A stretch of DNA of 64,000 nucleotides. Origin: Istiophorus platypterus (Eukaryota; Chordata; Actinopteri; Istiophoriformes; Istiophoridae). The notes beneath the pieces were generated by a model. The model saw only the letters and a program-made list of their open reading frames with translations. It had not been told where the DNA came from and ran no database searches. The stretch lies in assembly GCA_016859345.1 (NCBI GenBank), contig CM029126.1, forward strand, positions 17,305,027 through 17,369,026, read 5' to 3'. A program made the translations under genes and the position numbers. Positions within the stretch are counted from its first letter, which is position 1, and each line of letters opens with the position of its first letter. Shown piece after piece: positions 24,204-34,196 of the stretch.

Positions 24204-25164
24204 TAGTGTGTGCCTGTGTTAAGCTCCTCTAAGCTGTATGTAGCCTTCTCAGTGTGCAGTCTCATGTGTGGCTCAGCTGACTCCTCAGTGGGAGATATGC
24301 AGGCAGCAACCAGTGAAGAGCAGAGTGGTGCAGAGCAAGCTGACCGCTGGAGTCAGTGGCCCAGTAAAACCACAGCAGGGGGGGGATAAGAGCTCTGCCT
24401 GAGGGGGGTGAGAGAGGTATGAGTTGTAACTCCAAGTCTGCCTGTCTTTATATGTTGCCTTTCTGCCCTCAGCTGAGGCGGCTGGGTTGGTGGTGGTGGT
24501 GGTAGTGATGGTCGGGGTATGACTTTTTCTTTCCTCTCTCAGTTTTATCCATGTATATAAAACAGTCCTTTCCTTTTTGGAAAGGTGCACTGTTGTTTTC
24601 AATTCACACTGGTTTTCCCATGTGCAGTAGCATTCCCTTTTCATTATTTATCTCTATCTGTCTAGCATTATGAATGGAGACCACAGTGGTGGTGGTGTCT
24701 GTTATGTTTAGTTTTCTAGTCTGCACCTGACAGGCTCTGTCTATGTACCCGAGATGTTCCCATAGGCTTTGCATTCACACAAAAAAACACCAGTCAAACC
24801 AGAGCACAAAGAGAAGTTCCTGTTTGTCTGGATTGTTTTCATGACCCAGGTAATTGTGGGTGAGAGTTTTACTTCCTGTGTGTTTGACTACCTGTTTTTC
24901 TGTCTGTCAAGGGATGGAAATACTACCTGTCTGTCTGATGGAAGCAAGTGCAGCATGACAGACAGGGGCTCACAGCCTTCATTTTTATCTTCCCGTGAAT
25001 GTGTGTGTGTGTATGTGTGTCTCTAATGACTGTCATTGCATGAATTTGTATGTAATATGTACTGTATGTCTGTTGCTTGGTTGTTTGTTATCTCTGGGGC
25101 ACTGGAATATCATAGTCAGGACAAAGAGGTAGACTCACCACTGGCAGAGGGCATGCACAGCTAA

Positions 25165-25600
25165 GACTGGTTTATACTTCTGAGTGGGATCAAGTGCAGT
25201 GCTGTGGCCTATGCTAGTGGCCTGTGCTGGTGGCCTACATCACTGTGAGCATTTATACTTGTGCGCTGGTGTGTCTGTGTTGCTCTGCAATTGCATGGCA
25301 AAAATGCTAGTTGGTGGTGGGGTTTCTATGTCACTGTATTGAGTTTCTTTGCGTTTTTCAAACAATGGCAATGGAAACTGAGTGGTTTATGTTGGAGTTG
25401 GAGCTAATAAATGTTGCACAAACCTTACTTTTACTGGAAATACTGCAATGCAGAAAAGAGCAAAGAAGCTGGAGGAGATGGTATGTACAACCATTTAACC
25501 GATTGCAGCAGAGGGAGGGTGAATTTTCTGTGCTTGTCCAGCCACCGAGAGACATAGACAAGTGGGCAAATCATAGTTGTTGCGGTCTGTGTCACCATGA
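25165..25600 (+). mobile_element. Degraded PIF/Harbinger-type DNA transposon fragment, copy 1
   Basis: Begins near GGTTTATACTTCTGAG, a start typical of fish Harbinger-like elements, followed by GTGGCCTA-type subterminal repeats. From ATG 25365 the frame reads an acidic/Leu-rich segment, then RSWRRWYVQPFNR...GEFSVLVQ, which resembles the N-terminus of HARBI1/ALP1-like transposase proteins (the RRWWVRP...GEF motif). Homology stops near 25560 and no DDE catalytic core follows, so it is a truncated 5' end of an inactive copy. Family assignment is from recognised motifs, not a search. Confidence 0.65.
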
Positions 25601-25624
25601 TAGTTTCATTTCTTTGGGGGGGGG

Positions 25625-25935
25625 GGTTGTCAGGCTAAAGTGGGGTTTATGCCTATGCATTGAGTCTACGCAGAACTTACACCGTTCTTTCTGTGTCTAC
25701 GTCACTCTACAGTTATACTGGCAAAATGCTTCTTGGCAGTGGGGTTTATATGCCTCTGTCTTAAATTGCTTCGCTACTATTATTAACAAATTTGTTGGTG
25801 CACTTCGAAACAATGGCTACTGACGCTGAACGGATTTTGAAGGAGTTGGAACAGACAAATATTGAACAGCAGGTACTTTTACTGAAATTACTGCCACACA
25901 GAAATGAAAGAAGACGTTGGAGGAAATGGACTGTA
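25625..25935 (+). mobile_element. Degraded PIF/Harbinger-type fragment, copy 2
   Basis: Repeats the layout of the preceding fragment in the same orientation: a GGTTTATGCC-like start, a CTACGCAGAA subterminal motif, then ATG 25813. That frame reads an acidic/Leu-rich stretch followed by NERRRWRKWTV, aligned with CRKEQRSWRRWYV of copy 1. After WTV it runs into an unrelated 366-bp tandem repeat, so it is truncated even earlier than copy 1. The two copies are diverged, so the duplication or double insertion is old. Confidence 0.6.
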
Positions 25936-26668
25936 ATGAGGAGAAGCTGGAAATGCGATGGCTACCAAGACGACCAATCGCCGCTTTTGTGGTACTTTTC
26001 ACGATGATGAGTTTTTTTTTTAGTTTTTTTTTGAGGTGCGATTAGGCTACACAGTGTAAGGTACCATGCTACACCATATATATACATATAGGTTCGATAT
26101 AAGCATAAATTGGCCTTGACATACCTTCCTGACATGCAATAATCACTTTGTCAGCCAGAATGATAATTTTTTTTCTCTTTTTTTTTGTTTTGTATTTTAT
26201 TTTATATTATATACTATATATTATATATCTTTTACTTTTTTTTACTTTTTAGGCTACTGTTAGAACAATGGAGTTATCTCAAAACCTAGCTAGCTAGCTC
26301 TATGAGGAGAAGCTGGAAATGCGATGGCTACCAAGACGCACTAATCGCTTTTTTTCTACTTCACTGCATGTGTTTTTTGTGTTAGTAGTTTTTTTTTTGG
26401 GTGCGATTAGGGCTACAGTGTAGTATACACACACCATGGATATGGATATAGGTATAGACACGCAAGCATATAAATTGCTTGACATACACTTTTCATGACA
26501 TATAAATATCACAATGTCAGCCATTTTTTTTTTTTTTTTTTTTTTTTGTAAATTTTTGTATTTTATATATATATATATTATATATAACCTTTTTTACTTT
26601 TCTTACTTTTTTACTTTAGGCTAGTTATCTCAAAAGTTAAAACCTAGCTAGCTCCTAGCTACTAGCCA
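25936..26668 (+). repeat. Two-copy tandem direct repeat, period 366 bp
   Basis: The unit starts with ATGAGGAGAAGCTGGAAATG at 25936 and again at 26302. Within each unit the order is the same: a GGTGCGATTAGG segment, a TATAGGT/TATAGACA segment, a GACAT...TGTCAGCCA segment, a poly-T run, a TA-rich run, TTACTTTTTAGGCT, and AAAACCTAGCTAGC at the end. The copies differ by many substitutions and by poly-T length. The origin may be internal transposon sequence, since it abuts the Harbinger-like fragment. Confidence 0.8.
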
Positions 26669-26788
26669 GGTTTAAATTCAGAGATTTAAATCTAAAACAT
26701 AAGTGCACAATAAATTTCCTCCATTTCAGGCTGTAGGTGGGCGTGTGCCCTACACTTTAGGCTACGCCTTACACCTCTTACTCACATA

Positions 26789-26997
26789 CAGTGGGCGAGT
26801 GAGCGAACTCTGGCATGAATGGAGCGAAAAAAATTCAGCTAGATAATTCTCACTGAGGAAGTGATTAAAATTGACTAATTTTCAGAGGGAGAAATCACAA
26901 GCGGCACAAGAACGTCTCATCCCCTCATTGCGCTACATTGCTCATAGTATATTTGGACAATTTTTCGTCCTTTGCACTAGAGTTTGCTCACCCACTG
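26789..26997. mobile_element. Short MITE with terminal inverted repeats and TA flanks
   Basis: The left end CAGTGGGCGAG...CGAACTCT (26789 onward) is the imperfect reverse complement of the right end AGAGTTTGCTCACCCACTG (ending 26997). The inverted similarity extends inward about 40-45 bp. TA dinucleotides flank both ends (26787-26788 and 26998-26999), as for Tc1/mariner-type target-site duplications. At 209 bp without an ORF it is non-autonomous. The superfamily is inferred from the TA flanks only. Confidence 0.7.
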
Positions 26998-27305
26998 TAT
27001 GTTAGTATGATGTGTATGACATAGGCTAAGGTGTATGGTATATGATTATGACATACCTGCAGAGGCGATTATACACAGAATTACACAACTGTCCTTCACA
27101 ATATGACCCCTCTGTCTTTCCTTGTCTCTCTTGTCTACTGCACTTAACTACACCCCCCATGCACACACTCAAAATGCCACCACCACTGCCACCACTGACT
27201 CCAACACTGTTGGCATTTTGTGTTACCTTCCCTTTTTTTTATTACTTAAACATCTTATATTACTGGAGCAAATCTTGCCAAAATTTAATGTGCAGTGCTT
27301 TGCCA

Positions 27306-27391
27306 AAACAAACAAAACAAAACAAAACAAAACAAAACAAACAAACAAGCAAACAAACAAACAAACAAACAAACAAACAAACAAACAAAAA
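27306..27391 (+). repeat. (AAAAC)n then (AAAC)n compound microsatellite
   Basis: About five to six AAAAC units run into about 13 AAAC units. Open frames rich in Lys-Gln-Thr-Asn here are products of the repeat. Confidence 0.95.
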
Positions 27392-28073
27392 CAGTCCCTG
27401 CTGGATATGATGGAAATGGTCAGAACTGACCGGTGGTGTTTCTTACTTATTTTACCAACAACCTAAAGATCCTTGCCTATTGTCCTCATTTTGACCATAG
27501 TTTAAGGATGTAATAATGTTCAGTAAACATGGAACTGTGTTAATACATATGGATTTATAAAATTAATATACATGTATATCTAGTAATTTAATCAAAGGGA
27601 GGTAGGTGATGTTAAGTGATGAAATGATGATCACGTTTAATACAAAAATATTCCATTTTCATCTAAAAACATTGAGGAAGTATGAGCTATGAATCAATAT
27701 GATGAATAAGCCATTTTTTCCTAACCTCACAGGTCTACATCAACTCCAAATTATGCTTTTCAGTTTACAAGGTTTCGCCTTGGAGCAGCAGCTCTGCTCT
27801 GTGTCAGTATTTATATTTACGTGCTACTCTGTGCCTTACAAAACAATGAGATTTCTTTCTTTGTCTCTTCCTTTGTTCCCCTGCTGCCGGTGTCCAGACA
27901 CAATGGTAATGTCCAAGCAGTTCATCCAGGAAAGTTTTTTGCCAGCCAGCCCATGTTATGTCTACACAAATTTGATAAGAAAAAAAAAAGGAAGTGAAAT
28001 GATGAAACAAGGAATATTTAGTTTGACAGTTTAAAGTATTACTTTTAGTGGCCACTAGAATAAGTGAAGGCGG

Positions 28074-28137
<64 letters not shown>

Positions 28138-28138
28138 G

Positions 28139-28205
<67 letters not shown>
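28074..28205 (+). repeat. (TAGA)n / GATA tetranucleotide microsatellite, about 33 units
   Basis: 132 bp of TAGA units with one GAGAG interruption at 28136-28140. It lies about 275 bp upstream of the 28.48-kb CpG promoter and offers a dense array of GATA motifs. The Tyr-Leu-Ser-Ile frames on the minus strand are artefacts of the repeat. Confidence 0.97.
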
Positions 28206-28479
28206 GTTCTGAAAAAGAGAAAACCTGCAAGATGCTGGCAGGTGGCGAACAAAAACGTGAGTGAATAAATATATAGATGGCAAACAAATGCAATTTGAAA
28301 ATAATGAATTCAATTAAATGAGTTAAAATGAGAAATATATATATTTCAAGACAGACTGGCAGAGAAATAGGATAATTAATTGACGGGAGGAAGTAAATAT
28401 TCTGATTAAGTAAAGTTGGCGAGCCTAGATAAATAAATAAATTCTTACACCAAACAATGACCCACGGAGCTCATTAATC

Positions 28480-29110
28480 AGACACAGGCCGTACTCGGCC
28501 CGTCTATATTGTTGTGTGGTTAGTTGTTTGACTTTGAGAGGGCGGGACTCTTTGGAGAGCGAAATGAACTAGGCGCGGCCAAAAGGAGCTCCATCCATCT
28601 ATCACACGTGTAGACAAAGGGGGACTCCACAACACAGAGCTGGATGTGCCCTCTCAAACTTTTTTTCCACGACGCACGGCGACGCGCACGGAGCGAACCA
28701 CCCTCAGGTGAGTTGTCTCCGAGCGGGATACTACCTTCGCTTGCACCCCCGGAGCGATTTTCGTATCTATTTCCAGTTAAAAGTTGTTGCTGTAGTTGGT
28801 GCGTCAGCGCTCAAACTTGAGCACAAAGCAGGGGAGAAAGGGAGAGAGACTTAGAGAAACAGAGGCAGCGAGGAGAGAGAGAGGGAGAGGGAGAGCGAGA
28901 GGAGCGGTCCCCTTTTCCTTTGTCTGATGCGGGGCGCTTTGAGGAGAGAACTTGAGGGGATGCTCAGACACGCATCTCCACAACGCTCGATAATACTCAA
29001 CATATGATACATAGAATTAATTGACACCGAGCTTCAGTGGAGGTGAGATGGAGTTTATACTGCTGCCGTATTTTTGTCTCTCGGGGATGTTCCGACGCAC
29101 AAGACAAAGC
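28480..29110 (+). promoter_or_regulatory. CpG-rich promoter and candidate first exon of an unassigned + strand transcript
   Basis: A sharp CpG/GC rise within AT-rich surroundings. It contains a GGGCGGG GC-box near 28540 and a CACGTG E-box at 28605-28610, and a consensus splice donor follows, CAG at 28705-28707 joined to GTGAGT at 28708-28713. An alternative donor (AG then GTGAGA) is at 29043. GA-rich leader-like sequence occupies 28840-28910. No ORF of note starts here, so the exon would be 5' UTR or non-coding. It lies about 7.5 kb past the predicted sox4 3' end, same strand. Confidence 0.5.
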
Positions 29111-30218
29111 AGCTGCCTGTCAGAAGTTTGCGGAGAAAAAGGAGCTTTTACGCACGCTGGAAAAAAGACAAAGTGACACCTAATAGTTGATAAATAGTTG
29201 GTACATTGTTTTTACCTCGTGCAGTAGTTTATTGAAAGCGGTGTTCGTGGTCTTGCGAAGTTGCCAGTGCACTGTGGGAATTCAGAACAATGCAATCAGG
29301 TGTAAAGTCTCTAAGGAAGAAATGAGTGACAAAGAATTAAACTTGTTGCACGAATAAGCAGGACTGTGTGTGGGCAAAAAAGGTGCCATGAGAGGAATGC
29401 AAATAGGTTCGGTTCGAAAATGACCAAGAAACTTGTTATAGTTTATTAGAAACAGAGCAACAGGTATAAGTCGCTGCAGCTTCTTTGTTACAGTAAAGGC
29501 TCCTTTGTTCTCGGTCCATACAAAGAAAAGCAGCAGAAAGGAGCGCAAATTCACAAGGTAACAACTTCTTTGGACGCGTAAAATGATTTTCGCGGGATGA
29601 AGAATATTTTTGAATTCGTTCGTTTAACCTCCAAAGTGTTGAGTAAGCCTTTATTTCCTTTTTTTCCCTTTTAAATATATAAAATCCACCGGGACATCTC
29701 TAGATAAATAGTTGCTAACTTGTGATTAATTAAGCCGATTTTTTTTTTTTATTTTTAATAGTGTTTACAAACCTAACAAATGTAGTTAATATGATTTTTT
29801 GAAAACTTTGTTTATCATGTGAAGGTGTGGTCAAACAACTTGTTTGAATTTGCTGCATTCCTTTATATAGTTGCCCTACCATAAACTTTCTGTTTGCACT
29901 CACAGACTTGGTTTGTTATATGAAACAAAATGATTTTGCATTCTGTAAAATATTTTGTGCTGGGTACGTTTGTTTTTCCAACTTTTTACACTCATTTCAA
30001 ATTCATACAGCTCAAATCAACTTTTATACAGCCTACCGTACTAAAACCAAAGAGTTGGCTAGATGTCAGTTATCATTTAATGTATCATTTCATTTTTAAT
30101 TTTTCTAATTTTACCAATTATAATGAGCAAATATGTTGCATAAACAAAAAGTTTTAACTACTTTGCTTTCAGTTTTTTTTTTATTCTTTTTCATGATTTC
30201 TCTGGGATGTTTCTTTAG
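29111..30218. other. Putative first intron of the unassigned transcript
   Basis: AT-rich sequence between the candidate donor at 28707 (or 29042) and the acceptor at 30217-30218. It has no repeats of note except T-runs near 29740 and 30170. Short open frames here lack any recognisable domain. Confidence 0.35.
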
Positions 30219-30382
30219 GTGGATTTGAACACCAGATTTACCAGCAAAGCGATGTCTCCTGTGGGAGGTTAAGGAAATAAAAACATGTGGAAATCACATG
30301 GAAGATGTACAGAGTCACCTATCAAGCAGCTTTTAAGACTGAGAGGAGGATTAAGAGACTGTGCAATTTTCTTTCGGAGAAG
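30219..30382 (+). ncRNA. Candidate second exon of the unassigned transcript (non-coding or 5' UTR)
   Basis: A long pyrimidine tract ends TTTCTTTAG at 30218, a strong acceptor. Donor choices follow: AAG joined to GTGACG at 30383, TTTTAG joined to GTACAC at 30443, and GGGTAG joined to GTAATA at 30591. With the 28707 donor the intron would be about 1.5 kb. Short frames exist: one from ATG 30306 stays open through the 30382 donor, and another from ATG 30518 reads 24 codons up to the 30591 donor. Neither peptide is recognised. Exon limits are predictions from splice motifs only. Confidence 0.35.
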
Positions 30383-30636
30383 GTGACGACTCATCTCTTA
30401 TGGATTTAAACTTCAGCAGCATCATTGCTGGATGCATTTTAGGTACACTTGGAAATCTAAAACTCATGGAGACAGTTTGAGGATTATACAAATATGTAGT
30501 ATGTCTCTTCACAAAAAATGCCCCAGCCCAAAGTCACAGGGATAGCAGGAGATTGCGTTTCTGATCCTCCTCGGGCCTCAGAATGGGTAGGTAATATCAC
30601 TTTGTGTGGCACTTGTTCAACCCCTTGTTTGTTGGG

Positions 30637-30639
<3 letters not shown>

Positions 30640-30706
<67 letters not shown>
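30640..30706 (+). repeat. (CA)n microsatellite, about 33 units
   Basis: One of the longest perfect CA runs in the window. It begins about 50 bp after the candidate donor at 30591. His-Thr frames here are artefacts. Confidence 0.97.
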
Positions 30707-30710
<4 letters not shown>

Positions 30711-30915
30711 TACACACATACACACACCACAGCAACCAACACCCACCATATTAGTTTAATTTATGCAGAGGCTGTGTTTCCCCTATATGCTAAATTTTAT
30801 ATGTGCCTACAAAATGTAGCTTGTCATAACTTACGGGGGATCACAGATGATTTAAGGTCAAGCAGAACTCCAGAAAAAAAACTTCATAAAAGTTTTTTTA
30901 GCCTCATCTGTAAAA

Positions 30916-30965
30916 TAAATAAATAAATGAATAAATAAATAAATAAGTAAATAAGTAAATAAATG
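30916..30965 (+). repeat. (AAAT)n microsatellite
   Basis: About 12 AAAT/AAGT/AATG units. T-runs follow at 31018-31049. Confidence 0.9.
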
Positions 30966-33487
30966 AAAAAGAGTTCCCCTCCAACAAACTCAGATTATTT
31001 ATTCTTTGGCCTGTTTGTTTTTTTTTTTTTGTTTTTTTTTTTTTTTTTGGAGACCACCATCCAATGATTTGGTTACATCATTCATGCTTATTAAAGTAAT
31101 TACAATATTAATCATTACTCCCCACTGAAGTCAATATAGGCATTTTTTAACGAAACTGAGAATTTTAAAATTGTTTATATACACAGAAATTTGCCACAGC
31201 TTGAGATTTTTGTAAACATAAGCCACAACATGCACGTGAAAACAGTTTTTTACACCGGGCCAATAAAAGTGCTTAAAGCTCCTCATGAACATGTACTATT
31301 TACCTTACACGATTAGCTGTTTCAGCAGACTTGACCTTAATTTCCAATGGAGTCTGTTGGGCCAAAGTAATTTGTCTATAATTATCTTGTGTACATTTGC
31401 TTTGATATGTTCTGTGATGTTCTGTTCGATTAACAGCTGTACTGCAGCTGAGTGAATAACAATCTGATCTGTGGTATCATTTCTGCTCTTTTGGTTGGGC
31501 GGCAATTACAAAAATATTTCCTCAAACCCTCTGTTCACATAAGGGACAGCACAGGAGTCTTGGGAATCTTAGAATCAAGAAGGTGCTTTTGTATTCTGCC
31601 TGTTTTCATGCAGTGGTTAATTTAGGCAAATCTGTTAAATCCTGGGGGAAAAGTAGTGAGAAATTGAACCAATACTTATACTAAATGTGAGTGTGAGGGA
31701 GAGATGGAAAGGTAGACTCACTCCTTTCACTCTCTTTGCAGCCCCTTATCAATGATGTCATTGAGAACCAATGAGAGCATGCAGTGCTACTTGTCAGCAT
31801 CCAAGCTCCACCTCCAGCCTCTTTGTGCATGGCAGCCCACATGGTCCTGCAGCATCACATTTTCACCATGTGTTACTCTGCTGCAGAGAGCAGCAGGGAT
31901 ACAGAGATGCTGCTCTTGGCAGTGTGCTGTGATGTTAATCTACCATGTCTGCTCAGACGGAGCTTGTTCATCACTGTAATGCAAGGAACAACTTGAGGAG
32001 TGATGAGAGATGTTATTTTTTGTTTTCATTAAGACATAAAAAGATTAAAATGATAGAAATAAATGATGAAAATTACCTGGATGATTGTCTTATATCAGCT
32101 AAACATTTAATCAAGTTTGTAGTGAATAACACGTAGGGTTAGTGGCAGTATCTTTGTGCATTTAATAACAATTGAACTGCACCGGTTAAAAGAAGAGCTT
32201 TAAGACGCAGGACAAATATTTTTCTGCCTCCTCCTGTTCTTGTTGGAACAGACTGAGGTTAGACGCTGGACATCACTAAATCCATGGGAATATGGGTCAG
32301 TCAACACTGTGCCACGCAGGTGGGACAGATATAGGTCAGTGGTAGAGTATGGGTCCTGATGACTCATGCATCTACAGTAAGAAGGGACAGAGGATGCAAT
32401 GGGGGAGAGGAAAAGAGCTGTTCCATCATTGAAATGTGGACAGAGGGTGTATACAGTGCATGTCAAATTGATCATCCACTAGGCACATGGGGATCCTTAC
32501 CTTAATTTTTGCTTGAATATCAACTGTGTTTTTTAACTGTTGTACTTGCACTTGCAAATTTAATGCGTAATATGGAACTGAATGATGTCTGCTCCATAAA
32601 GCACACATTTTACTAATTTCAATTTCTAGCGTCGTAGCTTTATATAAGAATAATTTGCAACTTTGGCTCTTTCATTTAATGTATTAGTAAGATCTGATGC
32701 TGTGCATATCAAGTTCTGTGGATAACATTTGAAGTGCTACATCTATTCTGCCTTACTATTCACCTATGATGCTGTGGAAGTATGAAGTCTGCAGATTCAA
32801 TCTAGTACCCAGTTAATGAACTTGTGGATAAATCAGAAACATCAGGTTTAGCATAACTTATCATTGTGACATGCCCAGCACTGAGCTCTTAATAGGCATT
32901 GCACAAGGCATGGTTTTTCTGCTACAATACAGTATGCTCTACTGTGTGTAGCTTAATTACATTGCTTATCTGTAATGCTATTATCAAGTGCAGTGCAGTT
33001 TTCAGAAACATTTGCCATTTGGTGGACGCTTTATGAGAACATACTTTATTTTGTAAAGATGTCCCAGTGGGAGCTGAGCTTTTAAACCTAATCCACTGAG
33101 TTACAGGGGACAACATTAGCACAGCAATCTGTGGCATCTTCCAGCTCTGAAGTCTCAATATCCCTCTAAGCTGGAATGCTCATTAATATGGGCAGTGGTT
33201 TCACAGCATCTCTTTCTCTGCAGCATATGTGGAACTAAATCTGTGTCACTATAATCTTTCATCCATCTGTTTTTGCTATTACACTCATATAAACTACTTC
33301 ATTCTCATTCTGGTGACGACTGATGAGAACCAAAATGCATACAACTGTGCTGGAGCAAAGGAGTTTACCTTAGACTCAATGACACCAATTCTATAGATAT
33401 AACTATGTTTAAATGTGGATTATTCTTACCCAGTTTTATTGCTGTAATGCACAACATGTCCATGAACTTGACTGATGTTATGCAAAG

Positions 33488-34196
33488 TGCATTAGACTAG
33501 AATGCAACATTAGGCCAAGAATAACTAATCACTTGCATAAGCCTAATTCTCTCAGACATCCTGTGGTCAGCCCCAGGGAAGCTATCAGGTTTAGTTTTAC
33601 CACTCATTGCATGTAGCTTGTGGGCACTGCAGCTTGTAGTCCTTCATAGAAATCACCATAATACATTTATGTGTACGCTTATTCCAGTTAAAGTCCAATC
33701 TGTTTTTGCAGCATTTGATACTAACACATGAGACACTGTTGACCCACCAGTGTATATGTTTACACTATTCTTTACTAAACTCATACTACTTTTGCACACT
33801 GACTGAAATGCTTGATGAACTGATACAAGTGCTGACAGATGGACAAATACATTTTTGAGCTGGACCTTCAAAGAGGAACAGCTGCTCGAACAGATTTTGT
33901 ACAAGTTATGTACCATGTGCTGTGATGAAAAAGAAAGGGGGAGATTATGAGCAAGTAGTCACAGAAAATAATAATTTTGTTTAATTTTCCCTACCAGCTG
34001 ATTTCGGGTTGATGTTTCCTTTGTGCATATCAGTATGACTCATACAGGGCACTACACTATGTGTACAGTATAGTAAAATACAGTGCATTACTAATCCTGT
34101 CGACAGTCCTAATTCTCCAAGCTGCCAGCATTCTGTGGTCATCCTGTTTCAAACTATCAGAGCTTAGTTTTACCCCTCAGTGCCTGTAGCTGTGAG
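33488..34196 (+). repeat. Pair of diverged direct repeats, offset about 595 bp at the left edge and about 575 bp at the right edge
   Basis: Segments 33488-33622 and 34083-34196 share, in order, GTGCATTA, CCTAATTCTC, TCTGTGGTCA/CCTGTGGTCA, CTATCAG, TTAGTTTTACC and GTAGCT. The arms differ by substitutions and small indels. The origin is unknown: an old local duplication or two copies of an unrecognised element. Confidence 0.55.

Larger units (their letters stand above)
21501..25164. other. Intergenic, no gene seen
   Basis: Unique DNA with GT microsatellites at 22990-23048 and 24178-24203. Open frames at 22705-22959 and 24285-24644 are short and unrecognised. No splice-plus-coding pattern seen. 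Confidence 0.6.

Noticed and set aside
28074..28205. Possible CRISPR-like array
   Set aside because: A contiguous 4-bp microsatellite with no spacers, in a vertebrate genome.
28055..28313. Tyr-Leu-Ser-Ile repeat proteins on the minus strand
   Set aside because: Translation of the (TAGA)n microsatellite; no real gene.
30484..30926. His-Thr and Val-Cys rich frames through the CA repeat
   Set aside because: Artefacts of the (CA)n run; only the short part before 30591 is kept as a possible exon.
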